64,000 nt of DNA, from positions 38,061 to 102,060 of the forward strand of contig JBAYSX010000008.1 in assembly GCA_041675905.1 (NCBI GenBank). Direction: 5' to 3'. The position numbers were made by a program, and so were the translations under genes. Below the pieces are notes generated by a model, which made no database searches, was not told where the DNA came from, and was given only the letters and a program-made list of their open reading frames with translations. Origin of the DNA: Sandaracinobacteroides sp041675905 (GTDB lineage: Bacteria > Pseudomonadota > Alphaproteobacteria > Sphingomonadales > Sphingomonadaceae). Positions 17,285-25,493 of the stretch are shown piece after piece. How positions within the stretch are numbered: the stretch's first letter is position 1; each line of letters begins with the position of its first letter.

Positions 17285-17889
17285 GCCGGTTCATCGCGTT
17301 CGAAGGCGGCGAGGGGGCAGGCAAAACGACGCAGATTTCGCTGCTGGCGGACTATTTGCGCGCGCGCGGGCATGATGTGGTGACGACCCGCGAGCCTGGC
17401 GGAACCCCCGGCGCGGAAGCGATCCGGTCTTTGCTTGTGGAAGGGGCGGCTGGCCGGTGGACGGCGGAAAGCGACAGCCTGCTGTTCGCGGCTGCCCGCG
17501 CCGACCATGTCGCCCGGTTGATCCGTCCGGCGCTGGCTGCCGGGAAGATCGTGCTGTGCGATCGGTTCGTGCATTCGACGTTTGCCTACCAGGGTGGCGG
17601 CAACGGGCTGGATATGGATAAATTACGGGCGCTGCATGATTTTTGCAGCGGCGGCTTGTGGCCGGATCTGGTGTTGTGGCTTGATCTGCCTCCGCAGGAA
17701 GGATTGCGCCGCGCCGCCGCCCGGCACGCCGGGGTCGACCGTTTCGAGCAGCGGGACAGCAATTTTCACGCGCGGGTGCACGCTGCGTTCGCACAGATGG
17801 CAGGGGAAGATTCCCGCATGCGTCGTATCGATGCCATGCAGGGAGTAGATGCGGTTGCTGCGGCTATCCGGCAGGCTATGGAGGCTTGA
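17281..17889 (+). CDS. tmk: thymidylate kinase
   Basis: A 202-residue kinase converting dTMP to dTDP with ATP. The P-loop GGEGAGKTT (residues 8-16), the DRFVHST motif binding the nucleotide sugar (near 92-98), TREPGGTPGAE and a LID-region stretch with basic residues identify it. It starts 4 nt inside rlpA (ATGA overlap), so it is translated with the cell-wall genes. In many bacteria tmk is followed by holB; here the MacAB exporter genes follow after about 120 bp instead. Confidence 0.96.
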   Translation: MSRFIAFEGGEGAGKTTQISLLADYLRARGHDVVTTREPGGTPGAEAIRSLLVEGAAGRWTAESDSLLFAAARADHVARLIRPALAAGKIVLCDRFVHSTFAYQGGGNGLDMDKLRALHDFCSGGLWPDLVLWLDLPPQEGLRRAAARHAGVDRFEQRDSNFHARVHAAFAQMAGEDSRMRRIDAMQGVDAVAAAIRQAMEA

Positions 17890-18009
17890 TCGGGACTCAT
17901 ATCCAGTTCACCGTTCATCATCCAGGTCTGCACCGGCGCGGGCAGCTTTCGGCCCGTTGCCACGTAAGATCGACAATGCAGTGTGAACAGTCAGGCAGGC
18001 GAAACCGCT

Positions 18010-19215
18010 ATGGCATTACGGCGTAAATGGCTTGCTCCGGGGCTGCTGATCGGCGCGGTGCTGGCATTGCTTGTCTGGCAGTTGTTTTTGCGCGAGCCGG
18101 AATCGCCGCAATTCGTGACCGCGCCCGTCGTGCGCGGCGATGTGGAAAAGACGGTGGTGGCGACCGGGATGCTCGAACCGGTGGAGATGGTCAGCGTCGG
18201 GGCGCAGGCGTCCGGGCGGGTTGAAAAATTGCATGTGGCGCTCGGGGATCGTGTGGAGGCGGGCGAGCTGATCGCGGAGATCGATTCGCAAACCCAATCC
18301 AACGCGCTTGCGACGGCGCGGGCGCAACTGGCCAATGCCGAGGCGCAGCGCGCCGGTCAGGCAGCGGCGCTGGCGCGGGCCGAGGCAGCTTTCCGTCGCC
18401 AGCAGATGATGATTGCCGGCGAGGCGACATCGCATGCCGATTATGAAGCCGCCGAGGCGGAACTGAAAGCGGCGCGCGCGAATGTTGCGGCGCTGGATGC
18501 GCAGATTGCGCAGGCGAAGGTTACGGTCAGCACCGCATCGGTCAATCTGGGCTATACGCGCATCGTTTCACCGCTGGCCGGGGACGTGCTGTCCATCGTG
18601 ACCACCCAGGGGCAGACGGTGAACGCCAACCAGACGACGCCAACCATTGTGATCGTCGGCGATCTGTCGACGATGACGGTGAAGGCGGAAGTCTCCGAAG
18701 CGGACGTTATCAATGTGAAGCCCGGCATGCCCGTGTGGTTCACGGTGATGGGCGACGCGGATCGCCGCTATGAGGCGACGTTGAGGCAGATAGAGCCGGC
18801 GCCGGAATCCATCGTGAATGAAGTAGGGACCAGCGGCAGCGTCGGCGGCGGCAGTTCCGCGACCTCTACCGCTATCTACTTCAACGCGCTGTTTGATGTA
18901 CCGAACGAGGATGGCCGGTTGCGCCCGATGATGACGGCGCAGGTGACGATTTCGCTGGCCGGGCGTCCGGATGTGTTGACGATTCCGTCCGCGGCACTGG
19001 GGCAGAAGCAGCGAGACGGCCGCTATATGGTGCGCGTCGTTGATGCAAAAGGTGATGCGCAGGATCGCACCATAAAAATTGGCCTGAACACCAATGTGAC
19101 CGCCGAGGTGGTGGACGGTTTGCAGGAAGGCGAGCAGGTGGTGATCGGCGAAGGAGCAGCCGCCGGTCAGGCGGCTGCCAGTTCGCGTCCGCGCATGCGC
19201 GGGGCGGGCATGTGA
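18010..19215 (+). CDS. macA: MacA-like periplasmic adaptor of an ABC-type tripartite exporter
   Basis: A 401-residue membrane-fusion protein: an inner-membrane anchor (residues about 8-27), split biotinyl-lipoyl domain (ASGRVEKLHVALGDRV and IVSPLAGDVLSIV), an Ala-rich alpha-helical hairpin between them (about 95-170), then beta-barrel and membrane-proximal domains. It bridges MacB in the inner membrane to an outer-membrane channel. The ATG at 18010 precedes a normal membrane anchor; a GTG at 17983 would add nine residues. It is directly coupled to macB and followed by a NodT-type channel, a complete pump in one operon. Confidence 0.92.
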   Translation: MALRRKWLAPGLLIGAVLALLVWQLFLREPESPQFVTAPVVRGDVEKTVVATGMLEPVEMVSVGAQASGRVEKLHVALGDRVEAGELIAEIDSQTQSNALATARAQLANAEAQRAGQAAALARAEAAFRRQQMMIAGEATSHADYEAAEAELKAARANVAALDAQIAQAKVTVSTASVNLGYTRIVSPLAGDVLSIVTTQGQTVNANQTTPTIVIVGDLSTMTVKAEVSEADVINVKPGMPVWFTVMGDADRRYEATLRQIEPAPESIVNEVGTSGSVGGGSSATSTAIYFNALFDVPNEDGRLRPMMTAQVTISLAGRPDVLTIPSAALGQKQRDGRYMVRVVDAKGDAQDRTIKIGLNTNVTAEVVDGLQEGEQVVIGEGAAAGQAAASSRPRMRGAGM

Positions 19216-21179
19216 TGCCAACACCGGCAAACGCCGTGCCCCTGATGCGGATGCGCGGCATCCGGCGTGAATATCCTTCCGGAGATGGTGTATTCGCGGC
19301 GCTTTCGGATATTGATCTCGATATCGACGCCGGGGAAATGGTGGCGGTTGTCGGCGCATCCGGCTCTGGCAAATCGACGCTGATGAATATTCTCGGCTGT
19401 CTCGACCGGGCGACATCGGGCAGCTACCAGGTAGAGGGACGGGAAACCGATCAACTGGCCCAGGATGAGCTCGCGGCGCTGCGGCGCGAGCATTTCGGTT
19501 TCATCTTTCAGCGCTATCATTTGCTGACCGATCTGTCGGCGCTGGGCAATGTCGAGATGCCGGCGATTTACAGTGGCAGATCGCGATCGGAGCGCGACAG
19601 CCGCGCGCGCGCGCTTTTGGGGCGGCTGGGGCTGGAAGAACGGGTGGATCACCGCCCCGGCCAGCTTTCCGGCGGCCAGCAACAGCGGGTGTCCATCGCG
19701 CGGGCGCTGATGAATGGCGGCAAGGTTATTCTCGCCGATGAGCCGACCGGCGCACTGGACAGCGCCAGCGGCGAGGAAGTCATGCGCATCCTCGAAGAAT
19801 TGCACGCGGATGGCCATACGGTGATCCTGGTGACGCACGATATGAAGGTCGCCGATCATGCCGACCGCGTGATCGAGATTGTAGATGGGCGCATTGTTGC
19901 GGATACGCGCAAGCCGGATGCGAAATCGCCCACAGGGCGCAGCCCCGAAAAAGTTGCGCCGCACACCGGCGTTTCCGCCATGATCGACCGCTTTCGCGAA
20001 GCCTTTTATATGGCGGTACGCGCGATGGACGCGCACCGTATGCGCACCTTTCTGACCATGCTGGGCATTATCATTGGCATTGCGTCCGTGGTGTCGGTGG
20101 TGGCGCTGGGGAATGGCTCCAGACAAATGATATTGTCGCAGATCAGCGCGCTGGGCACGAATACTCTGGACATTTATCCGGGCGCGGATTTCGGCGATTT
20201 GCGGTCGGGCAGGGTGCAGACGCTGGTGCCCGCTGATGCTGATGCCCTGGCGACGCAACCCTATGTCGATAGCGTGACGCCCACGGTTTCCAGCAGCGTG
20301 ACAGCGCAGGTCGGCAATATTGCGGCATCTGCCACGGTGCAGGGCGTGGGCGAGGGGTTCTTCCGCGTGCGGGGGCAGGATGTGACCACGGGGCATTTAT
20401 TCGATGCAGGCAGCATCCGCGCGCGGGCGCAGGAAGTCGTGATCGACGACAATAGCCGCACGACCCTGTTTCCCGATCTGGCTGATCCCGTGGGACAGAT
20501 TATCGTGCTGGGTAATATGCCGGCGCGGGTAATCGGCGTTCTGGAGCGCAAGCAATCCGGTTTTGGCAATCCCGATGCGCTGAATATTTATGCACCCTAT
20601 ACCACAGTGATGACGCGGATGCTGGGGCAGCATTATTTGCGTGGCATCACCGTACGGGTGAAAGATGATGTGCCCATGTCGGCGGCGGAACAGTCTGTCA
20701 CCCGCTTCATGACGCTGCGCCATGGCACCAGGGATTTCTTCATCAATAATACGGATGATATCCGCAAGACGATTGAGGCGACGACGCAGACCATGACCTT
20801 GCTGGTGGCGGCGATTGCGGTCATTTCTCTGGTGGTGGGCGGTATTGGCGTGATGAACATCATGCTGGTGTCGGTGACGGAACGCACAGCGGAAATTGGC
20901 GTGCGCATGGCGGTAGGGGCGCGGCAATCGGATATCATGCAGCAATTTCTGATCGAGGCGGTGCTGGTTTGCCTGGTCGGCGGCATCCTGGGTGTGTTGC
21001 TGGCATTGGGACTGGGCAAACTGGTCGATAATTTTGGCGGGGATTTCAGAATGATTTTCTCCGGCAATGCCATCATCGCCGCCTTTTTCAGTTCGACGGC
21101 GATCGGCGTGGCGTTCGGCTTCCTGCCGGCGCGCCGCGCTGCCAGCCTCGATCCTGTCGATGCCCTGTCGAGGAATTGA
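19215..21179 (+). CDS. macB: MacB-like ABC transporter, fused ATPase and permease
   Basis: A 654-residue protein. The N-terminal ATPase has Walker A GASGSGKST, signature LSGGQQQR and Walker B ILADEPTGALD; a linker leads to four membrane helices (one near 280-300 and three in the last 140 residues) and a large periplasmic domain, ending with the MacB permease motif ERTAEIGVRMAVGARQ. It drives export of a substrate such as a macrolide, peptide or lipid through MacA and the outer-membrane partner by mechanotransmission. The ATG shares its A with the macA stop (TGATG); a GTG just before is an alternative. Confidence 0.95.
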   Translation: MPTPANAVPLMRMRGIRREYPSGDGVFAALSDIDLDIDAGEMVAVVGASGSGKSTLMNILGCLDRATSGSYQVEGRETDQLAQDELAALRREHFGFIFQRYHLLTDLSALGNVEMPAIYSGRSRSERDSRARALLGRLGLEERVDHRPGQLSGGQQQRVSIARALMNGGKVILADEPTGALDSASGEEVMRILEELHADGHTVILVTHDMKVADHADRVIEIVDGRIVADTRKPDAKSPTGRSPEKVAPHTGVSAMIDRFREAFYMAVRAMDAHRMRTFLTMLGIIIGIASVVSVVALGNGSRQMILSQISALGTNTLDIYPGADFGDLRSGRVQTLVPADADALATQPYVDSVTPTVSSSVTAQVGNIAASATVQGVGEGFFRVRGQDVTTGHLFDAGSIRARAQEVVIDDNSRTTLFPDLADPVGQIIVLGNMPARVIGVLERKQSGFGNPDALNIYAPYTTVMTRMLGQHYLRGITVRVKDDVPMSAAEQSVTRFMTLRHGTRDFFINNTDDIRKTIEATTQTMTLLVAAIAVISLVVGGIGVMNIMLVSVTERTAEIGVRMAVGARQSDIMQQFLIEAVLVCLVGGILGVLLALGLGKLVDNFGGDFRMIFSGNAIIAAFFSSTAIGVAFGFLPARRAASLDPVDALSRN

Positions 21180-21183
21180 ACCG

Positions 21184-22542
21184 ATGCGCGCGTTGATCCT
21201 GTTGCCCCTGGTTTTGACGGCCTGCGCGCCACGCAGTGCGTACAGCCCGCCGCCGCTACCCGTTTCCGCTGCCTGGCAGGGGCTGGAGGCAGCTTCCACC
21301 GCTGGTGAAGTGAGGGAAGGCCGGTGGTGGGAGGAATTCGCCGATGCCGGGCTGGTGGCGCTGGTCGATGAAGTTCTCGCGGTGAACGGCGATCTGGCGG
21401 CGGCGGGTTATCGCCTTGAACGGGCGCAACTCGCCAACCGCCTCGCCGGGCGGGCGCTGTTGCCGTCCGCTTCCGCCAGCCTCGATTCCGCCGCCAGCGC
21501 CGAACTGGACGGCCCCGGTGAAAGCCGGGGTTCCGGCGCGTCTCTGGGTGTAGCGTGGGAAGTCGATCTGTTTGGCCGGCTGGCCGCCGAGCGCGACACC
21601 ACAAGCTGGGAAGCCGCAGCTACGGGCGAAGATTTGCTGGCCACCCGGCTGGCGCTGATTGGCGCCACCGTCACCGCCTGGTATCAATTGGCCCATGCCA
21701 ATGAGCGGGTGACGCTGGCGGATGAAAGCCTGGGCTACACCCGCCGCGCGCTGCAGCTGGTGCAATTGCAATATGATGCGGGCGCGGTTTCGCGAGTGGA
21801 ATTGCGCGATGCCGGGCAAAGCGTCGCCACCCAGGAAGCAGCCCGCACGCAACTGGTGCAGGCGCAGGTGGAATCGCGCAATGCGCTGGCGGCGCTGTTG
21901 GCTCGCCAGAGTTACGACGGCCCGGAACTCCCACGCCTGCCCCGCGGTGGTCTGCCCGCCATTGATCCGGGGTTGCCAGCCGAGATTCTGGCGCGCCGTC
22001 CCGATCTGGCAGCGGCGGAATATCGGCTGCGCGCATCGCTCGCCAGCGTCGACGCCACGCGGGCGCGTTTTTACCCGGCGCTGAACCTGACTGCGGGCGT
22101 GGGCACGGCCAGTGACTCCCTGCTGGATTTCGTTGAAAATCCCGTCGCCAGCCTCGGTGCACTGCTGACCTTGCCTTTCCTCAATCCGGAACGGGTGCGG
22201 CTGTCGGTGGGCATCGCGCGTGCCGATTATGCTGCATCCGCCGAACTGTTCCGTCAGACATTTTTCAACGCGGTGACCGAGGTTTCCAGCCTTCTGTCAC
22301 AACGCGCCCGTCAGGCGGATCAGGCCGAGGCGCTTGTCCGCTCGCTGGAGGCCGCACGCGATGCGGAGATGCTGTATGAACGGCAGTATCGCGCCGGAGC
22401 CATTCCGCTCAGAAGCTGGCTGGACGCGCAGGAGCGCCGCCGCAGCGCCGAGATCGCCGTCACGGATAACCGTCTCGCCCGGATCGTCAATCAGGTGACG
22501 CTGCACCAGGCGCTGGGCGGCGACGCGCGGACGCCGGTATAA
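21184..22542 (+). CDS. NodT/TolC-type outer-membrane efflux lipoprotein
   Basis: A 452-residue outer-membrane factor with lipobox LTAC (near 14). It shows the duplicated OEP repeat: ISYRLERAQL-like helices near 75-100, VTAWYQLAHANERV and then EILARRPDLAAAEYRLRAS, with the typical TLPFLNPER segment. It forms a trimeric outer-membrane and periplasmic tunnel for the MacAB pump encoded just upstream (4-bp gap after macB). Substrate and induction cannot be deduced. The start at 21184 is fixed by the signal peptide; a longer frame runs inside macB. Confidence 0.92.
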   Translation: MRALILLPLVLTACAPRSAYSPPPLPVSAAWQGLEAASTAGEVREGRWWEEFADAGLVALVDEVLAVNGDLAAAGYRLERAQLANRLAGRALLPSASASLDSAASAELDGPGESRGSGASLGVAWEVDLFGRLAAERDTTSWEAAATGEDLLATRLALIGATVTAWYQLAHANERVTLADESLGYTRRALQLVQLQYDAGAVSRVELRDAGQSVATQEAARTQLVQAQVESRNALAALLARQSYDGPELPRLPRGGLPAIDPGLPAEILARRPDLAAAEYRLRASLASVDATRARFYPALNLTAGVGTASDSLLDFVENPVASLGALLTLPFLNPERVRLSVGIARADYAASAELFRQTFFNAVTEVSSLLSQRARQADQAEALVRSLEAARDAEMLYERQYRAGAIPLRSWLDAQERRRSAEIAVTDNRLARIVNQVTLHQALGGDARTPV

Positions 22543-22617
22543 TCTGCTGGCCGGTGATTGACGCCGGCGGAGCAGGCGTGTTGAAATAGCCGCGCATCCG
22601 GTTTCGGAGTGGTCGAT

Positions 22618-23070
22618 ATGGCGCAGAATGACAAACTCATCATCGCATGCCCCGCATGCGGGACGCTGAATCGCGTGCCTGCGGCGCGGCTGGAGGATGG
22701 CGGCCATTGCGGCCACTGCGGCAAACCGTTGTTCACCGGCCAGCCAGTGGAACTCACGTCCGCCAATTTCGAAAAACATGCCGCACAGAGCGATATTCCG
22801 CTGCTGATTGATTTCTGGGCGTCCTGGTGCGGACCTTGCCGGAAAATGGCGCCAGGTTTTGCCGCCGCCGCCGGCAAAGTGGAACCGCGCCTGCGGCTGG
22901 GCAAGGTGGATACCGAAGCCGAACAGGCGCTGGCGGCGCGTTTCTCCATTCGTAGTATCCCGAGTCTGATCCTCGTTGAAAAAGGCCGGGAAGTCGCCCG
23001 GACCGCGGGCGCGATGCCCGAAGCAGCACTGCTACAGTGGATCGAACAGGCAATGGCCAACCGTCGATAG
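22618..23070 (+). CDS. trxC: thioredoxin 2 with N-terminal zinc finger
   Basis: A 150-residue thioredoxin. The N terminus holds two CxxC pairs (CPAC near 11-14 and CGHC near 31-34) that bind zinc in TrxC, and the redox site WCGPC lies near 72-76, followed by the cis-Pro loop SIPSL. It reduces disulphides in the cytosol and is typically induced by oxidative stress. GGAG lies 9 nt before the ATG at 22618; a GTG at 22609 is less likely. It sits 28 bp before an old yellow enzyme, so the two may be co-transcribed as stress or detoxification functions. Confidence 0.95.
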   Translation: MAQNDKLIIACPACGTLNRVPAARLEDGGHCGHCGKPLFTGQPVELTSANFEKHAAQSDIPLLIDFWASWCGPCRKMAPGFAAAAGKVEPRLRLGKVDTEAEQALAARFSIRSIPSLILVEKGREVARTAGAMPEAALLQWIEQAMANRR

Positions 23071-23098
23071 TACCGGCACAATTTGAACGGAGACCCAT

Positions 23099-24196
23099 AT
23101 GGCGGCTTTATTTACCCCGATGCAACTCGGGTCGCTCAATCTGCGCAATCGCATTGTTGTGGCGCCCATGTGCCAATATTCGGCCGAAGAAGGCTGCGCG
23201 ACAGACTGGCACCTGATGCATCTTGGCAATCTGGCGCTGTCAGGGGTGGGCCTCGTCATGATCGAGGCAACGGCGGTGACGCCGGAGGGCCGCATCAGTC
23301 CTGATGATCTGGGGCTGTGGTCGGATGAAACCGAAGCGGCGCTGGGCCGGGTGCTCGCGGCGGTGCGCCGCTATTCGGACACGCCCATTGGCATCCAGTT
23401 GGCGCATGCCGGGCGCAAGGCGTCGACGCATGTGCCATGGGAAGGCGGCGCGCAAATTCGCCCCGCCGAACCGCGCGGCTGGCAGACGGTCGCACCGTCG
23501 GCTTTGCCCTATCTCGATAGCGAGCATCCGCCTCAAGCGTTGGATCAGGACGGTATCGCCGCATTGTGCGCGGCCTTTGCTGATTCAGCGCGGCGTGCGG
23601 CGCGGATCGGCTTCGATTCCGTCCAGATTCATGGCGCGCATGGCTATTTGCTGCACGAATTCATGTCGCCGCTGAGCAACCGGCGGACCGATGCTTATGG
23701 AAGCAGCCTGGAAAACCGTATCCGCTTCCCGCTGGAAGTCTATGAGGGGGTGCGGGCCGCTTTCCCCGCCGACCGCCCGGTCAGCATGCGGGTTTCCGGC
23801 ACCGATTGGGCCGAAGGCGGCTGGGATATCGAACAAACCATCGCGCTGGCGAAAGAACTGGAGGCGCGCGGCTGCAGTGCCTTGCATGTATCGAGCGGCG
23901 GACTGACCCCGGCGCAGCAAATTCCGGTTGGGCCGGGTTATCAGGTGCCGCTCGCCCGCGCCGTGAAGCAGGAAACGACGATGCCGGTGATCGCCGTGGG
24001 CCTGATTACCGATTTCGATCATGCGGAAGCCATTGTCGGCACCGGTGACGCCGATATGATCGCCCTTGGCCGCACGATCCTGTGGGACCCGCGCTGGCCG
24101 TGGCATGCCGCCGCCCACCTCGGCGCGACGATCAAGGCACCCAACCCATATTTGCGCTGCCAGCCGCACCGGTATCGCCATGTGTTCGAGGATTGA
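23099..24196 (+). CDS. NADH:flavin oxidoreductase, old yellow enzyme (YqjM-like)
   Basis: A 365-residue FMN-dependent ene-reductase. Class III (YqjM) features are visible: Cys25 in PMCQYS tuning FMN, the QLAHAGRKA segment, and substrate-binding His178 and His181 in IHGAHGYLLHEF, with the FMN-phosphate region GLITDF...DMIALGR near the C terminus. It reduces activated C=C bonds of unsaturated carbonyl or nitro compounds with NAD(P)H. It follows trxC and converges on the methyltransferase gene with a 1-bp gap. A xenobiotic or stress role is inferred. Confidence 0.92.
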   Translation: MAALFTPMQLGSLNLRNRIVVAPMCQYSAEEGCATDWHLMHLGNLALSGVGLVMIEATAVTPEGRISPDDLGLWSDETEAALGRVLAAVRRYSDTPIGIQLAHAGRKASTHVPWEGGAQIRPAEPRGWQTVAPSALPYLDSEHPPQALDQDGIAALCAAFADSARRAARIGFDSVQIHGAHGYLLHEFMSPLSNRRTDAYGSSLENRIRFPLEVYEGVRAAFPADRPVSMRVSGTDWAEGGWDIEQTIALAKELEARGCSALHVSSGGLTPAQQIPVGPGYQVPLARAVKQETTMPVIAVGLITDFDHAEAIVGTGDADMIALGRTILWDPRWPWHAAAHLGATIKAPNPYLRCQPHRYRHVFED

Positions 24197-24197
24197 A

Positions 24198-25220
24198 TCA
24201 GGTGCAGGCGAGCGCCGGCAGCGGGGCGTGATGGGCCAGCGCAGCCCCGATATGCGGTTTCATCGCGCCGGCCAGAAATTCAACCACCGGCACAACTACG
24301 GCATTGCCGAACTGGCGATAGGCCTGGGTGTCTGAAACGGGGATAACCCACCATCGCTCGCCCCGGTCGAAGCCCATCAGCCGGGCGCACTCCAGCGGCG
24401 TCAGGCGGCGGGGACGGTTGTTGGCTTGAGCGATCAATATTTCGGAGCCGTCTTTATAATAGCGCGCTGATAAAGTGCGGGTGACATCTTCCGGCCCGAA
24501 CAGGCTGTAGCCGAAGCCGTTACCTCGCGACGCATGTTTCGCCTTATAGTCTTGCAGATAATGCCACAGTTTTTCGCTCAGCGTGTATTTTGGATCGACC
24601 TCCGAATGCGGTTGCAGAATGCTGCCCAGCTTCGGGCCGCCGACTGGAAGTTCCAGGCCGTTCAGGTCAAAGTGCGTGGGTTCACGAAAGCCGACAATGA
24701 AGATGCGCTCCCGCCGCTGCGGTACCCAATGTTCGGAACTGATCACGCGCGTCTGGACGTGATAGCCAAGTTCCCGGGTCAATACGTGCATGATCGTCGC
24801 AAAGGTGCGGCCTTTGTCGTGGCTTTCGAGATTCTTGACATTCTCCAGCAAAAAGACCGCCGGGCGATGATACGCGATGATCTGCGCGGTATCGAAAAAC
24901 AACGTCCCTTGCGTATCGCACAAAAATCCGTGCGGCCGGCCCAGCGCATTCTTCTTTGATACCCCGGCGATCGAAAAGGGCTGGCACGGAAAACCCGCGA
25001 GCAAAATATCATGTTCGGGTATCTGCGCCGGATCGACCGCATAAGGCCGAACATCCCCGGCAAGTGCATGATTATCACGGAAATTCGCCGCATAGGTTTT
25101 TTGGGCATTCGCGTCCCACTCGGACGTAAAGACGCAATGCCCGCCGATCCCCTGAAAGCCGATGCGCAACCCGCCGATACCGGCAAACAGATCGACGAAG
25201 CGAAACGAAAGGGCAGGCAT
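24198..25220 (-). CDS. DNA (cytosine-5) methyltransferase, Dcm/M.EcoRII-like
   Basis: A 340-residue C5 methyltransferase: motif I DLFAGIGGLR (10-19), motif IV GFPCQPFS with nucleophile Cys79, motif VI ENVKNL, motif VIII QRRERIFIVGF, and motifs IX-X near QAYRQFGNAVVVPV. The region around ARGNGFGYSLFG and VTRTLSARYYKDGSEILI closely recalls the target-recognition region of E. coli Dcm (CCWGG), so the same or a related target is plausible but unproven. No restriction enzyme or Vsr mismatch endonuclease is adjacent, so it is an orphan. A GTG at 25250 is an alternative start; neither has a clear binding site. Confidence 0.92.
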   Translation of the reverse strand: MPALSFRFVDLFAGIGGLRIGFQGIGGHCVFTSEWDANAQKTYAANFRDNHALAGDVRPYAVDPAQIPEHDILLAGFPCQPFSIAGVSKKNALGRPHGFLCDTQGTLFFDTAQIIAYHRPAVFLLENVKNLESHDKGRTFATIMHVLTRELGYHVQTRVISSEHWVPQRRERIFIVGFREPTHFDLNGLELPVGGPKLGSILQPHSEVDPKYTLSEKLWHYLQDYKAKHASRGNGFGYSLFGPEDVTRTLSARYYKDGSEILIAQANNRPRRLTPLECARLMGFDRGERWWVIPVSDTQAYRQFGNAVVVPVVEFLAGAMKPHIGAALAHHAPLPALACT

Positions 25221-25383
25221 ATTATTCGCTGTCGTCGTCGATATTCCCACTGATCGCTCTCACATTACCGGTTCCGGTTACCCTGGCGGAAAAATTTTCG
25301 CGGAGCAAGTTTGTTCCCGGAGTGTTCCTGTCTGCGCTCCGCCCGGTCCCGGCGTGTTGCCGCACCGTTACAAATGTCCGGCA

Positions 25384-25401
25384 CAGTCATTAAATTGCAG
25401 C
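25384..25401 (+). promoter_or_regulatory. candidate Pho-box-like element before the metallophosphoesterase
   Basis: CAGTCATTAAATTGCAGC differs at only 3 of 18 positions from the element at 35069-35086 on the other strand, and shares the AGTCA-AA-TTG core with 27996-28013. Taken alone it is a weak match to the PhoB consensus; the recurrence is the main support. Confidence 0.5.
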
Positions 25402-25419
25402 ATATTTTTGGGATGAGGT

Positions 25420-25429
25420 GGTATAGTCC
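25420..25429 (+). promoter_or_regulatory. candidate GntR/HutC operator over a -10-like sequence
   Basis: GGTATAGTCC matches the GT-N-TA-N-AC core of HutC-type operators except for one base (TC instead of AC) and overlaps a -10-like TATAGT. Better copies occur at 28033 and 35053 in the same island. Confidence 0.45.
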
Positions 25430-25493
25430 AATGGCCGGCCACGTCCTGCATGCAGAGTCGTGGCGGCCCGGTATCAGCAACAGGGATAGCGGC

